From Cucumis sativus (taxonomy: Eukaryota > Streptophyta > Magnoliopsida > Cucurbitales > Cucurbitaceae): a stretch of DNA of 64,000 bases. The position numbers and the translations under genes are program-made. The stretch covers positions 14,093,837-14,157,836 of the forward strand of contig NC_026660.2 in assembly GCF_000004075.3 (NCBI RefSeq), written 5' to 3'. The first letter of the stretch is position 1; each line of letters begins with the position of its first letter. Positions 46,482 through 58,220 of this stretch are shown piece by piece. The notes under the pieces are model-generated. The model worked only from the letters and a program-made list of their open reading frames with translations, did no database searches and was not told where the DNA came from.

Positions 46482-48639
46482 GTGGTGGGGCTGAACAATC
46501 CGAGGACAATGAAGGTGAGGGGGAATATCAGTGAGCGAGAAGTTTTCATTTTCATTGATTGTGGAGCAACGCACAACTTCATCTCCGAAAAGATAGTAAA
46601 GGAGTTACAACTGGCCACGAAGGCAACGTCGCACTATGGTGTAATCTTGGGCTCGGGGAAGGCGATAAAAGGTAAAGGAGTATGTGAGGACGTGGAAATC
46701 AAGTTGAACGGGTGGAAGGTGGTGGAAAATTTGTTACCCTTAGAATTGAGAGGGGTAGATGTTGTGTTAGGAATGCAGTAGTTGTATTCATTGGGCATGA
46801 CGGAAGTAGATTGGAGGAACCTCACAATGACTTTTGTGCAACAAGGAGAAAAGGTAGTGATAAGAGGAGACCCAAGTTTGACCAAATCCAGAGTGAGTCT
46901 CAAGAACATGATCAAAAGTGTGGAAGGATTCGTGATCGAGTGCCGAGCAATGGAGAGAGTCTTTGAGCCACAGGAAGATAACGGGATTGAAGAAGTATTA
47001 ACTACTGATGAAGCAGTATCGGTCGTGTTGAAGAATTTTGAAGATGTTTCTAATTGGCCGAAGACACTACCCCCGCAAAGAAATATTGAACATCACATTC
47101 ATTTGAAACAGGGCACTGATCTGGTAAATGTTCGACCCTATAGATACGCTTATCAACAGAAAGCTGAGATGGACAAACTTGTGGATGAGATGTTGACAGC
47201 GGGAATTATCCGTCCCAGCAACAGTCCATATCTAGTCCAGTTCTATTGGTAATGAAAAAAGATGGCAGCTGGCGTTTTTGCGTAGACTACCAAGCGCTGA
47301 ACAATGTAACCATTCCAGACAAATTCCCTATTCCGGTGGTTAAGGAGCTTTTCGAATGAATTAAATGAAGCAAACTGGTTTTCAAAGATTGATTTGAAGG
47401 TGGGGTACCATCAGATCAAAATGTGTGGAGAAGACATCGAAAAAGCAGCATTCCGAACACATGATGGACACTATGAATTTATGGTTATGCCATTCGGCTT
47501 AACTAATGCCACATCCACTTTCCAAGCTCTGATGAACTCAACATTCAAACCATTTTTGCAGAAGTTCATATTAGTGTTTTTCGACGACATACTAATCTAC
47601 AGTGAGAACTTGGAACACCATTTGAAGCACATTGGGTTAGCATTGGAAATCCTGAGAAAGAATGAGTTATATGCAAACAAGAAGAAGTGCAGCTTCGCAC
47701 AAGAACGTATTGATTATTTGGGTCATATCATTTCAAGACAAGGAGTTGAAGTGGACCTTGAGAAAATCAGAGCAATCACGGAATGGCCTATACCCAGTAA
47801 TATAAGAGAGGTACGGGGATTCCTAGGCCTCACCTGTAACTAAAGAAAGTTCGTTCAGCACTATGGCTCCATTGCCGCACCATTGATTCAACTACTTAGG
47901 AAAGGGGGATTCCAGTGGACTGAGGAGTCTAAGGAGGCATTCCAACAACTACAAAATGCGATGATGACCCTGCCCGTTTTGGCGTTGAAAAAATTTCAAT
48001 GCCACATTTGAAATGGAAACCGATGCATCGGGATATGGGGTAGGAGTCGTACTCGTCCAAGCCAAGCGTCCCATAGCATACTTTAGTCATACGTTAGCCT
48101 CAAGAGATAGAGCCAAGCCTGTACATAAAAGGGAATTAATGGCAGTGGTCTTGCATGTGCAACGATGGCGACCATATCTGTTGGGGAGAAAATTTATTGT
48201 GAAGACCGATCAGAAATCCTTGAAGTTCTTGTTAGAACAAAGAGTGATACAGCTTCAGTATCAGAAATGGGTAGCGAAGCTAACGGGATACTCATTTGAG
48301 GTGGTCTACAAACTCAGCTTGGAGAATAAAGCAGTAGACGCCTTGTCTTGGATGCCTCCTACAATTAACCTCGGTAGCATAACAGCTCCTACATTGGTTG
48401 ACATTCTGGTGACTAAAAAGGAAGTCAAAGCGTATGAAAAATTAAGCAAAATAATGGAAGAACTACAAGCAATGGAAGAAGTAACAGAGGGTAAATTCTC
48501 CATCCGACAAGGTATGTTAAGATATAAGGATAAGTTTGTGTTGTCCAAAACATCTACATTGATACCCACAATCCTACATACTTACCATGATTCGGTACTT
48601 GTGAGGAATGTGTAATATGTCAGAAGAACAAGTCCCTAG
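46482..48639 (+). pseudogene. Gypsy family 3 pol, truncated in the integrase
   Basis: Protease FIDCGATHNFISEK has Cys in place of the active-site Ser/Thr of D-S/T-G. RT keeps the first catalytic Asp (FSKIDLKVGYHQIKM) and FFDDILIYSEN, so it is better preserved than family 2, but it has frameshifts near 47230 and 47350. RNase H ETDASGYGVGVVLVQAKRPI is intact, with KTDQKSLKFLLEQ. The integrase finger is cut: after HTYHDSVL about 30 residues are missing and only CVICQKNKSL remains before a foreign LTR starts at 48640. Confidence 0.8.
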
Positions 48640-49070
48640 TGTAACGAGCATACTTGTCCAAGGTGTGTTTACCTATGGCCGTATGCTCCGATTAGCCCCA
48701 ATTTACCTTGTCTTTATGTCTTGCACGTAGCTTAGGTAGTTGCTTTCAATTTCAAGTCGATATGCTTGGGTGTGACGTTTCGGCATTTTCATATGTTAAA
48801 AATGTACTATAGGGGAGGCATACCTGTTGAATCCCTGCCCAAGCCTTGTCGTACTCTTTGCAGTCTATGCTTTCTTATTGCAATTGACAGTCTTCAATGC
48901 TTGTTTTAACAACGTTTTCAATCAATTTAATCATCTTTCATGTTTTCTAAAACTATTTTTCCAAGAACGTGAGGGGAGGTTGAAGTATGTGTTAAAGTTG
49001 TCTGCGATTTGCAGATTTTGATCGGCTGACTTGTTCGCCGAGCTAGAACAAGTGCCGCACAATCGTTCAC
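48640..49070 (+). repeat. Truncated chromovirus LTR
   Basis: Begins TGTAACGAGCATACTTGTCC and follows the 11576-12034 LTR as far as GTGCCGCACAATCG, then changes before the TATGACA end. It separates the gypsy family 3 pol from the UPL6-like fragment, so it is a truncated or recombined LTR and not a clean solo LTR. Confidence 0.65.
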
Positions 49071-49089
49071 AATCGTGTATGGGTTTCGT

Positions 49090-49978
49090 AAGGGTTACAC
49101 AGTAAAGGAAGAGTAAGAATTTGAGTGGAGAAACTCCAATTGGGATCAACACGTGGGCAACAACATGGCTTCTCACCAACATGAGAACTCAAAAGAGACA
49201 GCAGATATTCTAGAGAAGCCAATGAACTCTTGGGATGTGAATCTGCACTTTCCTGCAATAGTTTGAGTGTGAATTAGTTCTCTGAAAACACCTGCAGAGG
49301 ATAATCCACGGCAAAACAGAATAACTATAAAAAAACCACTTGCAAGTAGAAGAAAAAGGAAGTACATTTATACCTTCCCTGTCAAAGTGATATCCCTCAT
49401 CAACGGATATGCATTTCTTTCCAGGAAGTAGCCAACAATTTTACAAACCCATGGGAGTTTAGGTTGTAATAAGAAAACAATTGTGTCCAACAATAGAGTT
49501 GCAGGTGTGTTAGAGTTCACAGGTGCAGCCAAAAGTTGATTCCTCAATTGGTTTCTATCAAGAACAACATCAAGTAAGAATAATTCGGAGGAAAAATAAA
49601 GGCAACTTATCATATATATAAATATGATTAGTCTGAATTCGTTTGCGGAAGGTAAAAAAACCTTTATGTCAATTATATATATCTGAACAAAATCTAAGAA
49701 ATATATCACTTTTCAACAAAAGAAATATATCATATACAATTAAAGGATCATAGCATAGAAAGCCAACAAAATCAACAATGATAGATCAAACATCTGTTTT
49801 TCCATTCAAAACGTTAAAAAGGATAAGTTTTTAATAAGGAATGTTGAAATGGAAAAAACTAATTACCTATTATGGTGTACAATCTGGATGCAAGCATATG
49901 CAAATTTCTTAACTCTGTAATCCACTAAGGCCTTGTTAAGTACATAATCCTTGCTAGCGAAAATGCTCAACATATCCC
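49090..49978 (-). pseudogene. UPL6-like HECT E3 ubiquitin ligase fragment, three exons
   Basis: Exon 49867-49978 follows TATATAG, encodes DYRVKKFAYACIQIVHHN and stops at a GTAATT donor. Exon 49374-49554 continues RNQLRNQLLAAPVNSNTPAT through PKLPWVCKIVGYFLERN to LTGK|GTATAA. Exon from 49252 down reads ESADSHPKSSLASLEYLLSL, then DPNWSFSTQILTLPLL, and is cut near 49090. All three joins are in phase with no stop in the joined exons. The pattern matches the N-terminal part of plant UPL6/UPL7 HECT ligases, far from the catalytic HECT domain, which is absent. Flanked on both sides by gypsy sequence. Confidence 0.55.
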
Positions 49979-50531
49979 CTATATATGTAAGAGAGAGAAA
50001 GGTTAGAAAGTACTAACACTAAGAGATATGTGCTATCAATTAGAAACACTTTAAGATGACATTATCAATTAGAAAACCAAGTATTAAGCAACATAAGGGA
50101 AAATAACAAACAAGGGCACCACAGTGGTTCAGAAACCAATCAATATTTCCATTTGTCACTTTTATAATAATTTCCCAAGGGAAAATCCTCATAATAAGCT
50201 TGAGTACCACCTAATAACGTGTTCAAATGTTACCATAAGCAAAAATGAGTGATCCTAAAATTCATATGACAAGGAAAGTCGTCAACTAGCAACCGCCAAA
50301 TAACAGTTATATGGCTAGAATTAGTTTTCTCCAACTTCAAGAAAATAAAACATATTAAAACAAAAGGAATTATGGTGCAAAATAATGAATATGCTGCAAA
50401 GGTAAGAAGTTTCTGAAGGTAAAAATGGTCAATAAAAAACAACATATAATTTGACGTAAATCAAAGTAGAATTATTTCTCGCAATGAATTCTCTGCCAAT
50501 AATGGCTAAGAGAAGGGGTATTTATTGAGAA
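49979..50531. other. Spacer, probable UPL6 intron plus unknown
   Basis: AT-rich. The next upstream exon of the ligase was not found. No other gene recognised. Confidence 0.35.
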
Positions 50532-51043
50532 TTAGTTGGCCAGGCAGAAATCATCTAGGGCATAGTATTGTTTTAGGTCTGCGACATTAAAAACATAATG
50601 AATGTGTAAGTCTGGTGGTAGTTCTATTTTGTAAGCATTATCTCCGATCCTCTTTAGGACACGGAATGGTCCTAATTGTCTGTCTTTTAGTTTGTTGTAT
50701 GTTTCGGTTGGAAATCGATTTTTTCTTAGGTGAATCATTACTAAATCTCCCTTGGTAAAGGTAGTTTGTCTTCTTTTTCTGTCTGTTGCGTCTTTGTAGG
50801 ACTGAGTTGTTTCTTTTAGGTGATTGTGGACTTCTTCGTGTAAATTCTGGATTTTTTCTATCATCTTTTCTGCCTCTGATAGTTAGGGAACTCAACACAT
50901 TTTACTTGACCTAACCAAGATGGCTCTTTGTATGTATATTGCATGTGTTGTTTGTTTTTTTCTATAGCTCTTGATTGTCTCACTTTTTTACGTTTTGCAT
51001 TTGCAATTCTCTTTTCTTTCTTTGGTATGCAATGTGGTAACAA
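50532..51043 (-). pseudogene. Gypsy integrase C-terminal fragment
   Basis: The minus strand reads MIEKIQNLHEEVHNHLKETT, then DLVMIHLRKNRFPTETYNKL and RQLGPFRVLKRIGDNAYKIE with FNVADLKQY, the C-terminal region after the integrase core of gypsy elements. No chromodomain follows: it ends at 50532. A frame break separates it from a basic piece upstream (51043-50861). Stops and the absent core make it dead. Confidence 0.75.
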
Positions 51044-51600
51044 GGTCTTGCTAGAACCGGTGGGCTAACCTTTCTATGGTTCTAAACTTAGTTTCTAAGT
51101 TTGACTGCTCCCTTCGGAGTGACAACAAGCCTCGTTTTTCTCCCTACTATGGAACGGGAGGATTCATTTTCTTTTCAAAGCCCTCGTCAAACTCAATGCT
51201 AAGTTTGACTGCTCCCTTCGGAGTGACAACAAGCCTTGTTTTCCCCTAATGTGGATCGGGGAGGATTCCTTCTCTTTTCAAAGCCCTCATCAAACTCGAT
51301 GTTGTGTTTAGAACGCTAAGAGTAGGTGGTCTGGTTTTGGTTAGGCCAAAAGTGAAGTTTTCCCCCATTTTTTATGGGCTTTTTCTAATGTATATTGGAT
51401 ATGTTGTTTGATTTTTTTTATAGCTCTTGATTGTCTTACTGTTTTATGTTTTGCATTGTCAAGTCTCTGTTTTCTTTCTTTGGTATGCAATGTGGTAACT
51501 AGGTCTTGCTAGAACCGGTAGGCTAACCTTTCTATGGTTCTACATTTAGTTCCTAATTAAGTTTGATTGCTCCCTTCGGAGTGACAATAAGTTTTGTTAA
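50935..51600. repeat. Imperfect tandem duplications
   Basis: A roughly 200-bp block at 50935-51130 recurs at 51390-51590: both contain GGTATGCAATGTGGTAAC and CTTGCTAGAACCGGT. Within it a 103-bp unit starting AAGTTTGACTGCTCCCTTCG occurs at 51098 and 51201. No coding sense. Confidence 0.8.
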
Positions 51601-51989
51601 TGTCGACCCTTTTCTAAAGGGATTTAGTTCACTGTGGCTAGGCAAGAGGTTTCTAACTCATGTTTGACAAGACAAATTTGTTAAAACCATCTTAGTTTCT
51701 AAAGAGTGCCTCCTATCCCTTTTTTACTCTATCTAGGCTAGGTTTGGACTAAGTGCATCATAGGTAAGTCACGACAAAGCAACAAAGGAAGACAAAGCTA
51801 GAAAAGTATTCATGCACTTATTTATTATACATGCAATCAAGCATTCACAACATACATACCATTTTCTCAATCATGCATTCACACCTCAATAAGAAATAGC
51901 TAAAAGGAGCTTACAACAAAAAAGACAGCCGCTTATTCTCAAATTTCAGCACATATACTCATCAAAATTTAGAATTTCACATTGCAAAC
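51601..51989. other. Spacer, nothing recognised
   Basis: AT-rich, with no gene, tRNA or clear repeat by eye. Confidence 0.4.
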
Positions 51990-52727
51990 CCGAGCTCAGT
52001 GCTCAAGGGTTGCCAATCATGCTTTTTATGCAAGATCTAATTAAGCTAAGAAGGTATAATGCTCATTTTGTATGGAAAGAATTCTGAAATTTTTTTTAAA
52101 TTTGGGCAAAATTTGAACCCCGAAGTTTAGACTAAACATGCAAGCTAAGCAAGCTATTACCCACACCCACTCAAAAAATTGCTTTGTCTGTCCTAAAAGC
52201 TTTTGAAAATCAAAGTAAATGGAGAAAAATAAGGGGGAACTTTGGACTCCCCTAGAAGGATCGACATCCTTGACTTTGGTTTGAAGCTTGCATGGATAAA
52301 CCTTTTCATTCCTTTTTAATTGATTATTCATCCTTGTTCCTGAAAATCAAAGGAAATTCTCTCAATTTTATATATTACTAAAATTAGGATACATATAAGT
52401 CTTAACTAGTCTAATAGCACCCTCCATTCATCTTCCCCTACACTGGCTATGGTATCAAAATTTTCAATTAAGTAATACGTCTACTAACGAACTTGAAAAC
52501 AAAACACATCACACTAAAAAACACAAACATCACTTTAACCCAACAGAAGCTGCTCTTTTTACCCTTGCACTCACTATCACATTACTATCATGTTTGTCAA
52601 CTGTCAAACTAACTCTTTTAAGTTATTTAGTGTGACTACAAAGTTATGAACACCATAATCTTAATTAAAACCTTTTAATAAACAAATGCCAAGTTACTAC
52701 TCAACAATGGCAAGGAATTCAAAAAAC
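51990..52727 (+). repeat. Athila/Tat-like tail, inverted copy
   Basis: Reverse complement of 31810-32615 over about 740 bp with moderate divergence. The 2.4-kb solo LTR interrupts it on its right side. Confidence 0.75.
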
Positions 52728-52732
52728 ATGAC

Positions 52733-55140
52733 TGTAACGACCCAACTTTTCTAGGTAAGTCGAAGTCATTAATTTCAAATAAGGACCTGAGTTTACACAA
52801 AATCTCAATCTCAAACAATTTCAAAGTCTCAAGAAAAACAAAAATTATATACCTGGGCCCGGTTTAAAATAACCAGCACCTTCAAGACAAATTTACTAAT
52901 TCGTGAATACAGTTCAACTATAAAATTTTCTAAACAATCTCAAGTACTAAACAAAACACGTGAAACAAAACATTTAGCGGAAGCAATTTAATATAATACC
53001 AATGGCAATCACGCTTCCTTTCTGCCCCTCGCCGGTTTGCCGTCTTTATTACCTTTGCCTGAAAATTAAACATAAGGAGGGTGAGTATAAAAATACCCAG
53101 TACGAGACCCTCTACTGGTCCCGTCAGGGGAAAATAAATTGTTAACATTCTATTGGGACACCCTGTACAGTCACAGTCTTGTGATCCCGTAGGATGCACA
53201 TTTCAGTCTAACGCCCCGAGGGACGTACATTTTCAGTCTAGTGTTCTGCAGAAACACATATCAGTCTAATGCTCTTGAAGGTGCAGAATAATTGGTGATC
53301 CGTGTGACACCTACAAGGCACACATCCCAATAAAAGCTAACAATTTTTCCCCTCAGTCCATTCTAAACATCTTAACAGTCATTCACAGATCAGTTAAACA
53401 TTCTCATCACGTAAACTCTTTATTTAACCTCAAACAGTCGTCTTACTCTAATTTAGTCCAAGGTCAATAAAAAAACATATCATTACATCAGTTAACAAGC
53501 TAAACAATCATAACCTCCTCCTCAGTCACCAAGGGCACCACCATGACGTTTCTTCCGTTCACAAGCACACAACATAACAGTAGATTATACACTCAGTCTA
53601 GACAACAATCAATCTACTAATCAAATCCACACTTTATATAAGCAACATCTACGAGATTCAGTCGTTTCCACATCCTTATCTTTGTACACATACATAACCA
53701 GACAGTCACAACATATACTCAACCACAGTCTACATCAATCCATGCACATATATGTATTAATTTCTCCCAGTCAAACATAGCAAACATTAAACTTTAAGTC
53801 AATGCCCAAACATACATCATAACAGTCATCTCTACTCAGTTCAATATCAAATCAATACATCTTAATTAGTCATTATATCTTAATTTTGTTGTTGAGTCTA
53901 GTAGAAAATCCCTTACTTTCAAGTTAGTTAAGCTCCTTAACCACGTTGAAGTCTACGAAGAACGAACCTAAACATTAAGACAATTTCTCAATAATTCTCT
54001 TCAAGGCATCAATCATTTAAATTCAACCCAATGTGATTTTTTTTTTACAACTTACCCAAATCTTCACAAAACGAGTTCCAACTAGAATCAATTGTTTGCT
54101 GCGAACCCAATGAATTCGAGTGTTACCTTCAACCTATAATCGAACAGTAAACGATTTATCCAACCAATTATTCCAGCAATATTACTTGAGTTTATTTTGG
54201 AAACAGTTACAAATTTCATAACTTCAATCTTACCAATCAAAATTTAATGACTCGTGGCAAAGCAGGAACGACAGCGAACAACCCAATCGAATGGCGTGGG
54301 TTTGCTACCTGCGGCAGGACGAAGAAGGAACTCGACGCGCAGAAAGTTGGATCTGGGGTCTTTAGTTCGGTTCACGGTAGCGAATTAAAACCTGATTGCG
54401 CGGACGTCAAAGGTGTTATTCGCGGAAGAAGTCGAGCAGCAGCTTTGCGAAGAGACGACGTGCGACGGAGAGACTGTATACAGACGGACGGAGAGTCGCG
54501 CGGCAGTGCAGAAAACGGAGGAGAAAGGAATGGGCGGCGGCTGGGCTTGGCTTCGACGGAGACAGAGGCGATTAGGACGGGGCACGGCGACGCAGATCTG
54601 GACGACGGCGCGGAGACAGAGGTTGCGCGGCGCTGGGCAGAGGGTCAAACGGCGCTGGGCGAAGGGTCACACGGCGCTGGGCGGAAGGTCACACGGCGGC
54701 CTTGCTTCGCGCGAACAGAGATGGCGGCCGACGGTTGCAGCGGCGGCTGGGTATGGTAGAAAAGAAAGAGAAACGGAAGAAGAATAGGGGCGGCGACCGT
54801 GGATCGGAGAAGAAAAGAAGGAGGAAAGCGATGGTGGTCGGTTGGAGGGTGCGGCTGGAGGTAGGGATCGGTGAAGGAGAAAATAGAAAAAGAAAATGAA
54901 GGGGAAATGGGGGTTGCGCGCGGGAGGAAGAAGAAAGGAAAAAAAATTCTTTTTTTTTTTTTTTCTTTTATTTAAATTAAATAATAAAACTAAAATATAA
55001 ATAAATATATATATAATTATATTATCACATTTTCAAATCTTCTTTCTCCCCCTTCATCATATTTTCTTCAAAAAAATAAATCTTGTACAAATCGAATAAT
55101 TTTCTTTAAAATAAATTACCTTCGAGTTTGGGGCGTTACA
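52733..55140 (-). mobile_element. Solo LTR, 2.4 kb, with perfect 5-bp target duplication
   Basis: Ends TGTAACGACCC and GGGGCGTTACA and is flanked by ATGAC (52728-52732 and 55141-55145), so it is a complete insertion. It lacks internal retroelement genes, consistent with recombination between two LTRs. A conserved splice-acceptor-like GTTTAATTTTCAG on the minus strand near 53065, after ACTCACCCTCCTTAT, resembles the stretch near 23350 in the other LTR remnant and suggests minus orientation. A GC-rich island lies at about 54240-54930. Confidence 0.8.
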
Positions 55141-55154
55141 ATGACAGCTATATT

Positions 55155-55338
55155 GTAACTTGGCACTTGGGGACTTTAATGGTGTCAATATTGTAACTTC
55201 TGGTGCCATGACAAATATTGGTGACTGTCAAGATAAGTTCGCATAGCCACCGAAAGATACATCGTTGCTTTTGAAGAATGACAAGACTCTAAATGATATA
55301 TGCAGCATTATTTTGGTTATATCCAATCTTCTTTGAAG
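55155..55338 (+). pseudogene. PMEI 3' fragment
   Basis: Reads LALGDFNGVNIVTSGAMTNI, then DCQDKF, a stop, PPKDTSLLLKN and ICSIILVISNLL, the last 60 residues of the PMEI gene with one stop and diverged bases. It keeps one downstream AATAAATAAA signal. It is more diverged than copies A-C, so it descends from an older tandem PMEI neighbour. Its 5' part was replaced by transposon sequence. Confidence 0.8.
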
Positions 55339-56922
55339 GCTATGTACTTGAAGATTTTAATCAATAAATAAAATGAAGTTTAATTTTTAAAATAATAACA
55401 TTACAATGGGATGGCGATTGGAATTGATTACTTTGGTTAAAATTTAAGATTAGATTAAAAAAATCAATTAATAGATAATTCCATCCAATCAAAATAACTA
55501 AATAAAAGACGAGATTTGAAAATATAATATCCTAATAGACACTAATAGACTTATATTAATAGATAATTTCCTGCCGATGAAAAATTACTAAAGTTGTACT
55601 ATATTTTATAAATATTTCAAAACATTACATAAACACTAATTAAAGTTGGGTTTAGTAGCAAAAGGTTACAAATTTATTGACACCTTTTTTAGGAAAAAAA
55701 ATACCTTGACATGATGTAAACTAAATTTGTAATCAGCATTGAAATCTTTACTATACTAAATGGGCTCGTGGAGAAAAAATTATATACATCTATTTTATTC
55801 TTAAATTGTCGAAAAAAAATTATATTACCTTTTGTGATCTAACGTAGTTGTGACTTTTATAGTGTAAGTGTCCATTTTAATGTTTGGAAAGATGATTTTT
55901 CCAATTTTTTAGTTTACAAAATAAAGTTCTATATTTCATAAAATAAAACCTTATGTTGAATATATGTAACTAATGTTGATAGGATGTGATTGGTTGATCT
56001 TCAAGATACGATGCATTCTGTTTAGAGTGGAGATGGTTGCACACACATCAAATTGGTGCATTGATTCCTCCAAATTTACATGTGAAATGTAAATGTAAAA
56101 GAAAAACAAAACAAACTCTTGCAGTTACACATTAGGAAAAAAAAACGTCACGAAATTCCAAAGTTCAAAGAAAACAAACATACACAGGGATTTAATTGAT
56201 TCAAAGTAGTAACAAATGGTGAAAAAATGCATAATTTGTTGTGATTTCACATTAACATGTTAGAATAAAAAATTATCGTATTCTATATATTACAATATTG
56301 GATCAAATATTAATACATTAATTTAATTATTTAATTACTACATCAATGAATTTCTTTTTCTTTTTTAAATAATAATTTTACCATTAATATTATATAATAT
56401 TTGTTTATTATATGCTAAAGCATATTTAAAAATTAAATAGAATTAAGAGATTTCACGTGAATTTATGCACATGTTTCAACTGAAAAGATGGAAACAATAG
56501 TCACAAATTATTTTTTCCTAAAACAAAACATTCGTAACCAAATCTAAATATGCACTTTCATAACTAAGGACCAAAACTCATATTACGTAGAATTGAGCAT
56601 GGTTTAAATGAAATTATTAACAAAATACTTACACTTTAAACCAGGTTTTTTGGCAACATACATAGTGAGAAAATTCCAAATTTACCCTCTTACTTGTATC
56701 TTTTCAATAAAAAGTGCATCTTAGTTGTAATTATGTCAAAATAAAAATAAAAAAATAACTCGTCAGTTAACGTGGTTATTCATTAATTGATTTGGGTGAA
56801 CTTTCTGAAGATAAAAATAACAAAAACAAACAAACAAAAGACTAGAACATGTTATTTAATTATGTAATTACAACTTCCCTTTCTCCTCCGTGAGAAAAAA
56901 AACCATTTCTCTAAATTTCATC

Positions 56923-56929
56923 TATATAT
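56923..56929 (+). promoter_or_regulatory. TATA box of PMEI copy C
   Basis: TATATAT 71 bases upstream of the ATG. Confidence 0.5.
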
Positions 56930-56993
56930 GTGTATTGATCAAATGACCCATATCAATAAGGACACAAAATTGGCAAAGAACAAATAAATTAAA

Positions 56994-57515
56994 ATGGACA
57001 ATAACTCTTGTTTCATTACTTTCTCTCTCATTGGAGTTCTTTTGTTCACCATCATTTCAAATGTGGCATCATCTAACGACGTTGTTTCTACCATCTGTTC
57101 AGAAATCTCAAATCCACAATTTTGTTTAAGTGTGTTGAAATCTGCAGGCACTACAGATCTAAAAGGCTTGGCTGTATACACCTTAAACCTTGCTCATTCA
57201 AATGCTGGCAAATCTTTGATCCTAGCCAACTCACTAGCAAAAGCCACCACCAATCCTCAACTTAAGCAACGATATTCATTTTGTGCTGAGAGCTATGATG
57301 AAGTTGTTGGTGACATTGAAAATGCTCAAAACGACTTGGCACTTGGGGACTTTATTGGTGTCATTATTGCAACTACTGGTGCCATGACAACTCTTGGTGA
57401 TCACTGTCAGAATAAGCTCTTGCAGCCGCCGAAGGATACATCGTTGCTTTTAAAGAATAGCAACACTCTAGATGATATATTTAGCATTATTATGGTTATA
57501 TCCGATCATCTTTGA
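56994..57515 (+). CDS. PMEI / invertase-inhibitor family protein, copy C
   Basis: 173 residues with intact signal peptide, Cys35/Cys44 and Cys97/Cys138 pairs, and the full C-terminal helix ending SIIMVISDHL. It differs from copy A at residues 2 (Asp for Ala) and 126 (Ala for Val). Promoter and 3' sequence to at least AATAAATAAAC match copies A and B. Like A it should be expressed if its upstream region works. Its 1.2-kb upstream sequence is shared with B but not with A, so A and C may differ in expression. PMEI or invertase inhibition cannot be told apart from sequence alone. Confidence 0.88.
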   Translation: MDNNSCFITFSLIGVLLFTIISNVASSNDVVSTICSEISNPQFCLSVLKSAGTTDLKGLAVYTLNLAHSNAGKSLILANSLAKATTNPQLKQRYSFCAESYDEVVGDIENAQNDLALGDFIGVIIATTGAMTTLGDHCQNKLLQPPKDTSLLLKNSNTLDDIFSIIMVISDHL

Positions 57516-58168
57516 GGGTTATGTACTTGAACATTTTGATCAATAAATAAACTGAAGTTTAATTTTTAAAATAATATTACAATGTGATGGTGATTGGAAT
57601 TGATTACTTACTTTGATTAAACTTGAGAAGATAAAGAAAATCAATTAATAGAAACGTTCACCGACACACATTGTCAGCACGTCGGAGAAAGCCTAAACTT
57701 TTTTTCTTTTCTTTTACGTTCTGTTTTCTTTTCTTTGTTTGCCATCATCATCGTCATCTTCTTCTTCTTCTAGCTTCTTACGTTCTGTTTCAATTGCATA
57801 CTTCTGTTATTCTTGTAATTTCTTCGTGGTTTTCTTTTTAACTTTGTGTTTCAGTGTGGATTCATAAACACATTTTTCAGTGCTCTGGATTCTGGATCTG
57901 TTATGATTTGAAAGGGTACAGTGAAGTGAAAAGTTGAAATGGAAAAGAAAAAAAAGAAGAAAAGAGGACACTTCTCGCGGTGGTGGCGGCAAAGACTGAC
58001 GTCGACGACAACACAACTCTCCTCCTCTCCCTATATCTCGGCCGATTTTGGGTTTATTTTCGTTTTGCATTCTGTTATGTGTAGAAGGGAGAATAAATAG
58101 TGTGGACTTTCCCCGACATCTTCGAAAACGTTGGGAAATTTACCTTTTCGCCGACGTATGTAGTACAC

Positions 58169-58220
58169 ACGTCGGAGAAAGTTTAAATAATAAATTCATT
58201 ATTTAAACTTTCCCCGACGT
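58169..58220. repeat. 52-bp inverted repeat, module C
   Basis: Same palindrome as at 6574-6625 and 36657-36708, in the CGACGT-rich block downstream of PMEI. Confidence 0.85.

Noticed and set aside
48640..49070. Clean solo LTR with target duplication
   Set aside because: The right end is lost before TATGACA and no flanking 5-bp duplication is visible.
51010..51600. Possible CRISPR-like or tRNA repeat array
   Set aside because: Only two or three long, imperfect tandem copies without uniform spacers; plant DNA and no cloverleaf seen.
54247..54759. 170-residue GC-rich plus-strand frame
   Set aside because: Lies inside a solo LTR, is long only because GC-rich DNA has few stops, and shows no domain; overlapping long frames exist in the other phases.
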